Notes under the pieces: model-generated
Told to the model about the DNA's origin: nothing
The model's database searches: none
The model's input: only the letters and a program-made list of their open reading frames with translations
Made by a program: the position numbers and the translations under genes
Part shown: positions 51,741 to 62,440 of the stretch, piece by piece
Position numbering within the stretch: position 1 is the first letter of the stretch
Layout: each line of letters starts with the position of its first letter
Source of the DNA: Prionace glauca
Lineage: Eukaryota > Chordata > Chondrichthyes > Carcharhiniformes > Carcharhinidae
DNA: 64,000 bases
Assembly (NCBI GenBank): GCA_037974335.1
Contig: CM075760.1
Span: 21,241,291 to 21,305,290 of the forward strand
Reading direction: 5' to 3'

Positions 51741-51815
51741 ATCCCTCTAACCTCCACGAAGGGGCAATTTCTTAGCATGGTCAATCAACCCAACCGCACA
51801 TCTTTGAGTTAGAAA
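51741..51815 (-). mobile_element. SINE remainder after LINE insertion
   Basis: aatccctctaacctccacga and ggggcaatttcttagcatgg resume the SINE of 49885-49974 on the far side of the LINE, so the LINE landed inside the SINE. Confidence 0.65.
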
Positions 51816-52095
51816 TATTTTCACCCCCATGGTTCCAGTCTGAACTCCAGGAACAGAAACACTGATTTCTGGCTGTAACCGACTTGGAATGTGAGGATTT
51901 GAAAGAGAAGGAGTATGCCATACCATTGGCTGGGTTTGATTTCCCCTCCCATTTTATACCGGTCAATAGAAACTTTCTGAAGAAGGAGGCCGTGATGTTT
52001 TGTAAGTGATCACAGAATGCCCTCCTGTGGACAGTACAACCGCATCAGAAACAGACACAGAACGAAGAGCCCAGACAGATACACTCCGAGAAACA
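51816..52095. other. Unique sequence, no gene supported
   Basis: No frame or repeat recognised. Confidence 0.45.
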
Positions 52096-52560
52096 TAGAG
52101 ACACAGAAATATCCAGTACAGCTACAATTCTGGGAAAGAGGAAACATCCACTCCACATCCACCCTGTTACCAGCTCTTACAGTTTGAAAGGTTTCAATCA
52201 AGTTGCCTCTTTCTCTTCTAAACTCCAGTGGATGCAACCCAGCATCACCATTCTTTCTTCATAAAATAACCTGCTCATTCTGGTAATAGTTTCGCAAACC
52301 TTGTACGAACATTTTCTAAAGCATTACCATCTTTCTTTAGATAAGGAGGCAAGTATTGTACACAATGCTCCAAATATGGTCTCACAAATGCCCAGTGCAA
52401 TGGAAACATACCCTACCTATTTTTGCAATACATTCCCTCATAATAAGTGATAACGTTTTATGATATTTTCTAATTAATTGCTGTACTTGCACATTAACCC
52501 CTTGTGATTTCTGGACGAGGACAGCCAAATTCATTTATACCTCAGACTTTCGTGATCTCT
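52096..52560 (-). mobile_element. Old LINE remains, minus strand
   Basis: The plus strand shows the familiar complement wording (ctctttctcttctaaactcc, gtggatgcaacccagcatc, caaatatggtctcacaaatg), but with heavy divergence and AT shift. Frames are gone. This is the oldest LINE layer in the window. Confidence 0.65.
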
Positions 52561-52594
52561 CGCCATTTACATATTAATCTTCTTTCATTTTCAG

Positions 52595-52729
52595 CATGCC
52601 AAAATTGAGAACACCATCCACCAGGTACACGGTACATACTCTTGCAACTCGGCCAGTGTTGTCTACCAGACACGTTGCAAGAAGGGATGTCCAGAGGCAT
52701 GGTACATTGGGAAGACCATGCAGACCTGA
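52595..52729 (+). mobile_element. Penelope-like GIY-YIG endonuclease fragment
   Basis: The 44-codon frame reads HAKIENTIHQVHGTYSCNSA, then SVVYQTRCKKGC and PEAWYIGKTMQT, then TGA. The paired S-V-V-Y and W-Y-I-G-K-T motifs with cysteines between are those of the GIY-YIG domain found at the C-terminus of Penelope-like retroelements. The reverse transcriptase that should lie before it is not visible, and the sequence after the stop is no longer readable. A short dead fragment, uncertain in its ends. Confidence 0.7.
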
Positions 52730-53200
52730 TGCTGACAAACAATAGTAAAAGGTTCCAGGGCTGTAACTTTCTTTGTTCTTTGTACTGCCAATTTCTAACC
52801 AAACTGAGCTTCAGACCCTGTAGCTCTATATTTAACCCCTCCATCTCTGACATCTCTCCAGTCAGACAACCCTGTGAGATATCGGTACTGATCTTATTGT
52901 GGCATCATGAGCGTTCCACAGGCAACATGAGTTCCATCTATAAATTCTCATCTTGAACATTTCCATTGAAATTTCAAGGCAAGCAGAGCTTTTTGAGCAG
53001 AATGGTTCAGATTCCCATCCCCTTTGATGTGAACAAGTTGTTTCTGATTTCCCTACAGAGCTTGTCTATTAAACATTGACTGAACACAGGGGGTGAATGT
53101 GAGAAGCTGAAGTTTCCAGTTGAAGAGGTTCCCAGTGTCTCTGAGTAGCTGAACTGGGGAAGCCTTTGGGCAGAGACTGTCCTGCTGCTATTTCCCTTCC
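52730..53200. other. Unassigned stretch upstream of the CpG-rich promoter
   Basis: No recognisable gene. It may include distal sequence of the promoter that follows. Confidence 0.4.
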
Positions 53201-53201
53201 T

Positions 53202-53217
53202 GGCCACCAGGGGTCGG
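53202..53217 (+). promoter_or_regulatory. CTCF-like site
   Basis: ggccaccaggggtcgg resembles the CTCF core CCACCAGGGGGCGC, with one G replaced by T. It lies at the edge of a CpG-rich promoter region, where CTCF sites are common. Based on motif alone. Confidence 0.45.
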
Positions 53218-53259
53218 TGTAACACTCCCAGGCACTACACCACCCAGTGTCACCTCTTG

Positions 53260-53960
53260 CCCACTCCGGCCCGGCCGCTGCTCATTGGCGTAACATCCGG
53301 GACCTGAAGAGAGGCGGGGCCAGCCGCCATATTTCCGTGACGTCACCGTCAGCCCCTCCCCCAGCCGAGGAAAAAGCGACGGTTCAGAAATGTAGAAAGT
53401 GAGAGAAATTCCCACCCGGAAATCCCGCCCGGAGCGGAATTAAAATTAAATAAAATACATATTTTTATAAAGAAGCAGGTGGCGGAACCGCGCATGTGCT
53501 GTAGTATTTTCCCAGAGCGCACCGCGCGGGGGTGATTGAAAAACAGACGCAATAAAAACAGAAACGATTTTCCCGAATGGAGAAGGAACCGAAAGTCTGA
53601 CGGGTGAGGATATGAATAATAATCATCAGAATTCAAAATATTAAAAGATTAACATGGGCGCATGTGCGGGAGGGGATGTCAACCAGAGAGCAGCGCGGGG
53701 GACGCCGTCTCCCTTGGCAACGCAAGATGGCGGCTGGCCGTCTCCGCTGGCAACGCCAGATGCCGGCTGACCGTCTCCGCTGGCAACGCAAGATGGCGGC
53801 TAGCCGTCTCCCTTGGCAACGCAAGATGGACGCTGGCCGTCTCCCTTGGCAACGCAAGATGGCCGCGGGCGATGGGTGTGATTGTGGCGCAGGCGCAGTG
53901 AGGTCTGCCTGCAGCCCATTGTCCAGGTCGCCCCCAGTGGATGTGGTGGGGAGGTGCAGC
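53260..53960. promoter_or_regulatory. CpG-rich promoter region with CRE, CCAAT and YY1 sites
   Basis: CpG density rises sharply. An inverted CCAAT box (attgg at 53284), a YY1/ETS-like word gccgccatatttccg and a full CRE palindrome tgacgtca (53339-53346) come within about 70 bases. A spliced leader may end at a GTGAGG donor near 53602; the ATG just before it (53578) opens only seven codons. No coding exon was identified on either strand. The gene it serves is outside the window or not recognised. Confidence 0.65.
53695..53865. repeat. 33-bp tandem array of RFX-like and YY1-like motifs
   Basis: Five units of about 33 bases read cgtctcccttggcaacgcaa, gatggcggctggc. Each has a ggcaac half-site of RFX factors and, next to it, aagatggcggc, the YY1 core. 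Unit 2 reads ccagatgccgg and unit 4 gatggacgc, so not all copies keep a good YY1 site. The array lies in the CpG-rich region. Confidence 0.85.
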
Positions 53961-54104
53961 AGATGGAGCAACAATCCCAGTTTCAATGGGGGGAGAGAAG
54001 CTGCAATGCTGCTCCCTGTTGTTCACTCCTCTCCCCAGTCTCAGCATTGCAGAGTCTTTAAACAAGAGGGTGCAATGTCACAGCAGCACCCAGACCTGCA
54101 GTTT

Positions 54105-54360
54105 AAGGTTATTTATTAGTGTCACTAATAAGTAGGCTGACATTAACACTGCAGTGAAGTTACTGTGAGAATTGCCCGAGTCTCCACATTCCTGTTGGGG
54201 TAACACTGAGGGGGAATTGAAGCCCGGCCCAATGCCCCCTAACCCAGCACGTCTTTCAGACTGGGGGAGGAAACCCACACAGACACGGGGACAAGGTGCA
54301 AATGACCCACAGGTCCCTGGCACAGTGAGGCTGCAGTGTTACCCACTGTCCCACCGTGCT
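54105..54360 (-). mobile_element. tRNA-derived SINE, HE1-like, minus strand
   Basis: Tail complement tagtgtcactaataagtagg, then gacattaacactgcagtgaa, body, and head cactgtcccaccgtgctga. The B-box region is partly deleted. Confidence 0.85.
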
Positions 54361-54608
54361 GACACTGGGGATAATGTATTTGGGGGGAACACGGGGCAGG
54401 TGGGGGTATCACCAACTCAATTTGATGGGGGGGGGTGGAAACATCAGGAAAAATCATCTTTGTCTCAAAACATTCTTCCATTTTTCCTCTTGTTTCTTAT
54501 TGAAAACCAGCTCACTCCTCCATTGTCCAGGTCTACATTAAAACAATGATGCCGTCCAAGGTTAAAAGTCATTTATCCTGAAATTGGACATGAAATTGAA
54601 CACTCATA
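54361..54608. other. Unique sequence, no gene supported
   Basis: No recognisable frame. A short G-run is at 54428-54436. Confidence 0.4.
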
Positions 54609-54614
54609 CATGCT

Positions 54615-54663
<49 letters not shown>

Positions 54664-55022
54664 GCACTCACATAGTGCCAGAGAGAGACATACACATTCA
54701 CAGAAACACACAGACACTGACACACACACACACCCAGACACGGACAGACAGACACACACACTCATTGACACAGAGACAGTTGCACACACACACAAACACA
54801 GAGGCACTCACATAGAGATATATTCAGAGAGACGCACAGACACAGATACACACTCACACACCCAGACACAGAGAGACAGACAGACACACACACACACACA
54901 CACGCACACATTCACTCACAGAAACACATGTTGAAATACACACACACACATACAGAAACACACAAGCTCACAGACACAGAAAGAGACACAAGCTCTCTCT
55001 CTCACACACACACACACACAAA
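54609..55022. repeat. CA-rich microsatellite
   Basis: An (AC)n run of about 40 bases at 54616-54660, followed by degenerate cacagaaacacacagacac words. Confidence 0.95.
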
Positions 55023-55024
55023 CA

Positions 55025-56175
55025 ATCTTTGCCCTAAACTTCTCTCAGTTATTACAATCTGGGCCTCGTATCAATAATCTCTGCCCTAAACCTGTCTCAG
55101 TTATTACAATCAGGGCCTTGTATCTGTAATACGTGCCCTAAACCTCTCTCAGTTATTACAATCAGGGCCTTGTATCTGTAATACGTGCCCTAAACCTCTC
55201 TCAGTTATTACAATCTGGGCCTTGTATCAATAATCTCTGCTCAAAACTTCTCAGTTGTTACAATCTGGGCCTTGTATCTCTGCACTAAACTTCACTCAAT
55301 TATTGTAATCTGAGGTTTATATCAGTATTCTTTGCTCTAAACCTCTCTCGGTTATAGCAATCTGGGCCTTGTATCAGTAATCTCTGCCCTAAACCTCTCT
55401 CAGTTATTACAGTCTGGGCCTTGTATCAGTAATCTCCGCCCTAAACCTCTCTCAGTTATTACACTCTGGGCCTTGTATCAGTAATCTCTGCCCTAAACCT
55501 CTCTCAGTTATTACAATCTGGGCCTTGTATCAGTAATCTCTGCCCTAAACCTCTCTCAGTTATTACACTCTGGGCCTTGTATCATAATCTCTGCCCTAAA
55601 CCTCTCTCAGTTATTACAACCTGGGATTGTATCAGTAATCTCTGCCCTAAACCTCTTTCAGTTATTACAATCTGGGATTGTATCAGTAATCTCTGCCCTA
55701 AACCTCTCTCAGTTATTACAATCTGGGATTGGATCATTAATCTCTGCCCTAAACCTCTCTCAGTTATTACAATCTGGGATTGTATCAATAATCTCTGTCC
55801 TAAACCTCTCTCAGTTATTACAATCTGGGATTGTATCAGTAATCTCTGCCCTAAACCTCTCTCAGTTATTACAATCTGGGATTGTATCAGTAATCTCTGC
55901 CCTAAACCTCTCTCAGTTATTACAATCTGGGTTTGTATCAGTAATCTCTGTCCTAAACCTCTCTCAGTTATTACAATCTGGGCCTTGTATCAGTAATCTC
56001 TGCCCTAAACCTCTCCCAGTTATTACAATCTGGGCCTTGTATCAGTAATCTCTGCCCTAAACCTGTCTCAGTTATTACAATCTGGGATTGTATCAGTAAT
56101 CTCTGCCCTAAACCTCTCCCAGTTATTACAATCTGGGATTGTATCAGTAATCTCTGTCCTAAACCTCTCCCAGTA
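55025..56175. repeat. ~51-bp minisatellite, about 22 units
   Basis: The unit runs ctgggattgtatcagtaatc, tctgccctaaacctctctca, gttattacaat. Two subtypes (ctgggattg and ctgggccttg) form separate blocks, with the first type filling 55620-55930. The first few units are more diverged. The open frame (LCPKPLSVITIWDC repeats) is the 51-bp unit read as 17 codons, and is not a gene. Confidence 0.96.
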
Positions 56176-56179
56176 TTCT

Positions 56180-57985
56180 CTGACATAAACACAGGGAGAA
56201 ATACAGAGAGAGACACACAGATACAAAGACACACCGATACAAAGACAGAGACAAATATTCCCAACAAGGGCAAGAGGTTTCAGTGTTTAAAAATGTAAAG
56301 ATGACAAAGAGAGAGAGATTACAGAGAGACAGAGAAAAACACAGAGAGGGACACATATTTAAAGAATCATGCAGATACAGAGAGACACAGATACAGAGTG
56401 ATAAAAGTAGAGACACACACACACAGACAGAGAGAGAAACACACAACAGAGTGTGAGAGAGACACAGACACTGATACAGAGAGAGACAGACAGACAGATA
56501 CAGAGAGAGAGAGAGAGAGACAGATACAGAGAAAGACAAACAGACAGAGAGAGAGAAGGAGAGAGACACACAGAAAATACAGAGATACACATACACACAG
56601 AAATAGAGAGAGACACAGAGAGAGAGAGAGAGAGGTAGACTGACACAGAAAGAGACACACACAGACAGAGATAGAGAGACAGAGATGCTGAGAGTGAGAC
56701 AGATACAGAGAGAGAGACACACACACAGGTACAGAGTGAAAGGGGGAGACACGGATACTGACAGAGAGACACAGACAGAGAGAGAGAGATAGAGAGAGAC
56801 ACACATACAGAATGAGAAACAGATAAAGAGAAACAGAGAGAGAGAGACAGACAGAGTGAGACACAGAGAGTGAAAGAGAGAGACGCAGAGAGAGAGTGTC
56901 ACACATAGAGAGACAGAGAGAGACACAGAGAGAAGGAGAGAGAGACACACACAGATACAGAGAGATGGAGACATACAGATAGAGCAAGAGAGGGACACAC
57001 AGTTACAGAGACACACAGATACAGAAAGACAGAGATATAGATACAGAGAGAGACACACACAGTTACTGAGACAAACAGATACAAAAAGACAGAGACACAT
57101 ATATACAGAGAGACACACACAAATACAGAAAGAGACACACAACAGATACAGAGAGAGAGACATACAGATAGAGTGAGAGAGAGACACACACAGAGATACA
57201 GTGAGAGACACACAGATACAGAGAGACACAGACACACACACATACAGAGAGAGACAAATATTAAGAGAGAGAGACAGAGGCACAGAGAGAGAGAGATACA
57301 GAGAGAAACAAAAACAGTTACAAAGAGAGACACACACAGGTCTAGAGAGGGAGAGAGAGACAGACACAGAGAGAGACGTGGGGAGAGAGAGAGGGAGACA
57401 CAGGGAGAGAGAGAGTCAGACAAACAGAAATACACAGACACAGATACAGAGAGAGAGACAGATACAGAGAGAGACAGATACAGAGAGAGACAGAAGACAG
57501 ACAAGCCCAGAGAGAGAAAGACATACACCCAGAGAGAGAGAGAGCCACACACACACAGACAAGCCCAGAGAGGAGAGACACGCACACCCAGAGAGAGAGA
57601 GAGATAGAGAGTGAGAGATAGAGAGAGAGAGAGATAGAGAGAGAGAGGTATAACAGAGAGAGATGTATAGAGACAGACAAAGAGAGACAGACAGGGAGAG
57701 AGAGACGCACACACAGAAACAAAGAGAGAGACACGCACACAGATACGGAGAGAAAGACACACACACAGATAAAGAAAGAGAGAGATAGACACACACACAT
57801 GGATACAGAGTGAGATACATACACAGAGAGTGACAGAGAGACACAGAGTGAGAGACAGAGAGAAACAGATACACAGAAAGATGGAGAGAGAGAGACAAAT
57901 GCAGCAAGAGAGACACACACACAGATACACAGAGAGGGAGAGACACAGATACAGAGAAAGAGAGAGAGAGAGATACACATTTGTA
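56180..57985. repeat. GAGA/CACA microsatellite, 1.8 kb
   Basis: gagagacacacacagatac and gagagagagaca words without a fixed long period. At 57145-57260 there are several catacagatagagtgagag phrases like those in the 18.4-kb block. The long serine/leucine frames on the minus strand are not coding. Confidence 0.95.
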
Positions 57986-58057
57986 AATCCAAATGGTTAT
58001 CTAATCTGAGTAAACTTTAACATTGCCCCATCGCCAACAGTGAACAACCAACAGATA

Positions 58058-59005
58058 GAACATAGAACATAGAACACTACAGCACAAACAGGCCCTTTGG
58101 CCCACAAGTTGCGCTGGTCACATCTATAACTACCAAGCCATAGAACTATCTGTAACTCCCAATGCCATTAGATCCCATGTACTCATCCAGAAGTCTTTTA
58201 AATGACCCCAGTGAGTTCGTCTCTACCACCACTGATGGCAGCCGATTCCATTCACTCACCACCCTCTGAGTGAAAAACTTACCCCTAACATCTCCTCTGT
58301 ACTTGCTTCCCAGCATCTTAAATCTGTGTCCTCTCGTAGCAACCATTTCAACCCGGGGAAATAGCCTCCGAGAATCCACCCTATCTATTCCTCTCAACAT
58401 TTTATAAACCTCTATCAGGTCGCCTCTCAACCTTGGTCTCTCCAGGGAGAAGAGTCCCAGCTCCCTCAACCTATCTTCATAAGGCATGCCTCCCAGTCCG
58501 GGAAACATCCTTGTAAATCTCCTCTGCACCCTCTCAATAGCCTCCACATCCTTCCTGTAGTGAGGCGACCAGAACTGCGCACAGTCCTCCAAGTGGAGTC
58601 TGACAAGGGTCCTATAAAGTTGCAGCATTACTTCCCGACTCCTAAACTCAATCCCTCGATTAATGAAGGCCAGTACACCATACGCCTTCTTGACCACATT
58701 CTCCACCTGCAAGGCCGATATAAGAGTCCTGTGGACCTGGACCCCAAGATCCTTCTGCTCTTCAACCCAGCTAAGACTGCTACCCTTGATATTGTACTCC
58801 TGCATCCTTTTGGTCCTGCCAAAATGGACCACTACACATTTATTTGCGTTGAAGTCCATCTGCCACTTCTCCACCCAGTCTTGCATCCTATCTATGTCAT
58901 GCTGCAACTTCTGACATCCCTCCAGACCATCCACAACACCACCAACCTTTGTATCGTCGGCGAACTTCCTAACCCATCCTTCCACTTCCTCATCCAGGTC
59001 AATTG
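58058..59005 (-). mobile_element. CR1-like LINE, family D, minus strand
   Basis: 3' end agaacatagaacatagaaca at 58058. The minus frame carries DEEVEGWVRKFADDTKVGGV, DRMQDWVEKWQMDFNANKCV, QRRFTRMFPGLGGMPYEDRL and GDVRGKFFTQRVVSEWNRLP, about 285 family codons unbroken. It is 5'-truncated just before motif C. Less decayed than the family D copy at 44.4 kb. Confidence 0.9.
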
Positions 59006-59051
59006 GTGGAGTGAGATCATGGAAGGATCCAAACTTAATAATGAGAAGATT

Positions 59052-59666
59052 AAGAACATAAGAACATAAGAAATAGGAGCAGGAGTAGGCCATCTGGCCC
59101 TTCGAGCCTGCCCCGCCATTCAATAAGATCATGGCTGATCTGTCGTGACTCAGCTCCACCTTCCCGCCCTCTCCCCATAACCCTTAATCCCTTCTCTTAT
59201 CAAAAACCCATCAACCCGTTACTTAAAAATATTTAGCGAGGCAGCCTCCACCACTTCAACAGGCAGAGAATTCCAGAGATTCACCACCCTTTGAGTGAAG
59301 AAGTTCCTCCTCAACTCTGTTCTAAACCGCCCCCCCTTTATCTTGAGGCTGTGCCCCCTAGTCCTACTGTCTTTTTTGAGCGGGAACAGTCTCTCCACCT
59401 CTATCCTATCCATTCCATTCATCATCTTATACGTCTCAATGAGATCTCCCCTCATTCTTCTAAACTCTAACGAGTACAAGCCTAGTTTATTCAGCCTCTC
59501 CTCATAGCTCAATCCCCTCAACTCCGGTATCAGCCGAGTAAACCTCCTCTGCACTCCCTCCAGGGCCAAAACATCCTTGCGCAGGTGCGGCGCCCAAAAC
59601 TGCACACAGTACTCCAGCTGCGGCCTCACCAATGCCCTATACAGCTGCAGCAAAACCTCCCTACTG
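59052..59666 (-). mobile_element. CR1/L2-like LINE, family A, 5'-truncated
   Basis: 3' end aagaacataagaacataaga. The minus frame of 144 codons is open (MLQLYRALVRPQLEYCVQFW to NSLPVEVVEAASLNIFK) and then ends within the last residues of the family frame. Nearly identical to 49975-51738, so a recent short insertion. Confidence 0.92.
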
Positions 59667-59689
59667 AGTCCTATGGAGATGAAATAGGA

Positions 59690-60290
59690 TGTTTATCTGT
59701 CCTATTTTCCTATTTCTGTACTCGTTAGCATGTGGCACTTGGAGCAATTCAGGGATTACAGCCTTCTGAGGTCCTGCTTTTTAATCCACTGCTGAGCTCA
59801 CTGTATTCTTGACGAAACGCCTCATTCTTCAGTTTGATTGTTAGATTGCTGGTACCGACATGTACCACGCCCCCTAACTCATCACAATCCCTTTCAAGAT
59901 ACCCTGCAGCCATTCGTTCATATCCCTGGCCCTGCCACCAGGGAGGCAGCACACAATCCTGGAGTCATGTCTTCGGCTACGGAAATTCTGAATGCACTCA
60001 TCTGAGGGACCAGCGTCCTTATCAGCATCCGAATGGAATCCCCATTAGTAACCTGGGGAGGCTCCTGCATTACCTGCCTGTTCTTTCTCGATTGTCTGGT
60101 GGTTACCCATTCCCTTCTTCCCTCCAGTGCCTTGCTCTGTGGTGTGACCACTTCTCAAAACGGACTATCCATGTAAATCTCAGCCTCATCAATGCACCCC
60201 AATATATTGAACTGTCGCCGAAACTTTGAAACCCTGAGCTCCAGTTTGTACCGCTGGGAGCACTTCTTGAACATGTGGTCATCTGGTCAT
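59690..60290 (-). mobile_element. LINE ORF1 esterase-like remains, minus strand
   Basis: The minus frames carry ERDCDELGGVVHVGTSNLTI, then KLKNEAFRQEYSELSSGLKS. VVHVGTSNLT resembles the V-H-V-G-T-N-D block of the SGNH esterase in CR1/L2 ORF1. Parts upstream show Q-P-P-Q-V-T-N-type linker. The frame is broken and the element is cut on both sides by family A insertions. Confidence 0.6.
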
Positions 60291-60291
60291 C

Positions 60292-60958
60292 TCATAAGAA
60301 CATAAGAACATAAGAAATCGGAGCAGGAGTAGGCCATCTAGCCCTTCGAGCCTGCCCCACCATTCAATAAGATCATGGCTGATCTGAAGTGGATCAGTTC
60401 CACTTTTCCGCACTCTCCCCAGAACCCTTAATCCCCTGTCTATCAAAAACCTATCTACCCGTGACTTAAATATATTTAGCGAGGCAGCCTCCACCACTTC
60501 AACGGGCAGAGAATTCCAGAGATTCACCACCCTTTGAGTGAAGATGTTCCTCCTCAACTCCAATCTACACTGCCCCCCCCCCCCCCCCTTATCTTGAGGC
60601 TGTGCCCTCTAATCCTGCTATCCTTTCTAAGCGGGAAGAATCTCTCTACCTCTACCCTATCCATCCCCTTCATTATCTTATACGTCTCTATAAGATCCAC
60701 CCCCCCCCCATCCTTCTAAATTCCAACGAGTACAGACCCAGTCTATTTAATCTCTCTTCATAGTCCAACCCCCGCATCTCCGGTATCAGCCTAGTGAACC
60801 TTCTCTGCACTCCCTCCAAGGCTAATATATCCTTCCGCAAGCGCAGCGACCAAAACTGCGCACAGTACTCCAGCTGCCACCTCACTAGTACCCTGTACAG
60901 TTGTAGCAAAACCTCCCTACTTTGATATTCTATCCCTATCGCTATAAAGGCCAAATCT
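60292..60958 (-). mobile_element. LINE 3' part, family A-like, minus strand
   Basis: 3' end taagaacataagaacataag. Two minus frames (NIFTQRVVNLWNSLPVEVVE; LALEGVQRRFTRLIPEMRGL) are separated by C-run expansions (60574-60588 and 60699-60709) that shift the frame. Diverged by several percent from the other copies. Confidence 0.87.
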
Positions 60959-61100
60959 CAGACATTGTCAGCATCCAGGACATATGACAAGCTGCAGATT
61001 CCTTTTGGCTGTCCTCATCTGTCATGTCTTAAATGTAAAATTTACATGTAAGACCAGAACAGATCAAAATAATACTTTTCGCAATAAATAATACATTTAT
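60959..61100. other. Unassigned sequence
   Basis: AT-rich and unique; nothing seen. Confidence 0.35.
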
Positions 61101-61102
61101 TT

Positions 61103-61615
61103 TCACAGAACCACAGAATACTATAGGGCAGAAGAGGCTTTTCTGCGCAACGAGTCTCCACCGATGCATGAAAGGCCCCAACTTTCCCACCTCATCTCAC
61201 TTGCCAGCACTTGACCCATTGCCATGAATGTTATTACATACCAAGTACTCATCCAGGTACTTTTTAAATGATGTGAGGCATCCCACTTCCAGAATCCCCC
61301 AAGGCAGCACTTTCCAGACTGTCACCACCCTCTGTGTAAAATTTCTTGAAATCCCCTCTGTACCTCCCACCCTTCACTTTTAATTCGTGTCCCTCATTAC
61401 TAACCCTTCAACGAAAGACAACAGTTGCTCCCTATCCGTTTTGTACATACCCCTCATGATCTTGCACACTTCATTCAGTCGCCCCTCAGTCTTCTCTGCT
61501 CTAATGAAAACAACTCAAGCCTACAACATCTCTTCATAAATTACATGTTCCATCTCAGGCAGCATCCTGGTACATCTCCTGTGCATCTACTCCAGAGCCC
61601 TCTTTTTAGGTTTAG
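61103..61615 (-). mobile_element. Old LINE 3' part, another family, minus strand
   Basis: cacagaaccacagaatactat, ctgtcaccaccctctgtgta and tgatcttgcacacttcattc show the usual complement of a CR1-type 3' end, but with much divergence. Frames are broken. Confidence 0.65.
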
Positions 61616-61729
61616 CTATTTAAACACTGGTCCTGCTATCAGTTCTCATGAACTAATCAGCTTACATTTTCCTGAGGCGTCACTCCTGGATTTTTTCCAA
61701 ACTCAGCATGTTGTCTATGGCTGACCCTC

Positions 61730-62435
61730 GCAGGTCCAAAGGTATATGAGGGCCTCGAACCTCACTGTCTACATAACTGTCCTGGTGAAGTGTGTGCCTC
61801 GCAGGTCTGGTGCTCTCTGCTGCATGAATCGTATGATCCCTACAGAAGGAAGGAGGTAATTAGGCCCATCGAGCCTGCACTGGCAACAATCACACCCAGG
61901 CCCTATTCACATAACACCAAATATTTTTCATCCTAATCCCCCTGACACTGGGGTTAATTTACCATAGCTGGTCAACTTAACCCGCACATCTTTGGTCTGT
62001 GGGAGGAAAGCGGAGCACCCAGAGGAAACCCAGGCAGACACAGGGAGAACATGTAATCTTCATACAGACAATGATCTGAGGCCGGAATTTAACCCACATC
62101 CCTGGGGTTGTGAGGAAGCATTGCGAACCACTGAGCCATCATGACAACCTCAGGTGAGGGCTTCAAACCTCACGCTTTCTATATCACTGCCTCCCTGTGA
62201 AACAAATCCCTCAAAGGTCCGATGCTGTCCACTGCCCAAAGGTGAGTGAGGGCTTTGATCCCCACACTCTCTTCAATCACTTTCCCGGTGAAACATACTC
62301 CTCCTATCCGGTGCTATTCCCTGCCCAAGGCCTTAACCCTCACACTCTCCATATCACTGACTGGGGGAGCTCGTCTCTCACAGGTTCACTACCCTCCGCT
62401 GCCTGAGTCTGTTTGATAGCCTCGAACTGCACGCT
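61730..62435. repeat. Diverged ~75-80-bp minisatellite split by a SINE
   Basis: Phrases of the type tgagggcctcgaacctcac and ctgtcctggtgaagtgtg occur at 61748, then after the SINE at 62154, 62228 and 62325. It is an old tandem repeat. Confidence 0.65.
61832..62150 (-). mobile_element. tRNA-derived SINE, HE1-like, minus strand
   Basis: gaatcgtatgatccctacag, cccatcgagcctgcactgg, ggaggaaagcggagcaccc and the head ccactgagccatcatgacaa. The B-box complement reads ggaatttaacccacatccc, decayed. Confidence 0.85.
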
Positions 62436-62440
62436 GTCTT

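Noticed and set aside
56159-57992. Long Ser/Leu/Cys/Val frames on the minus strand
   Set aside because: Translations of GAGA/CACA microsatellite; no family motif or splice structure.
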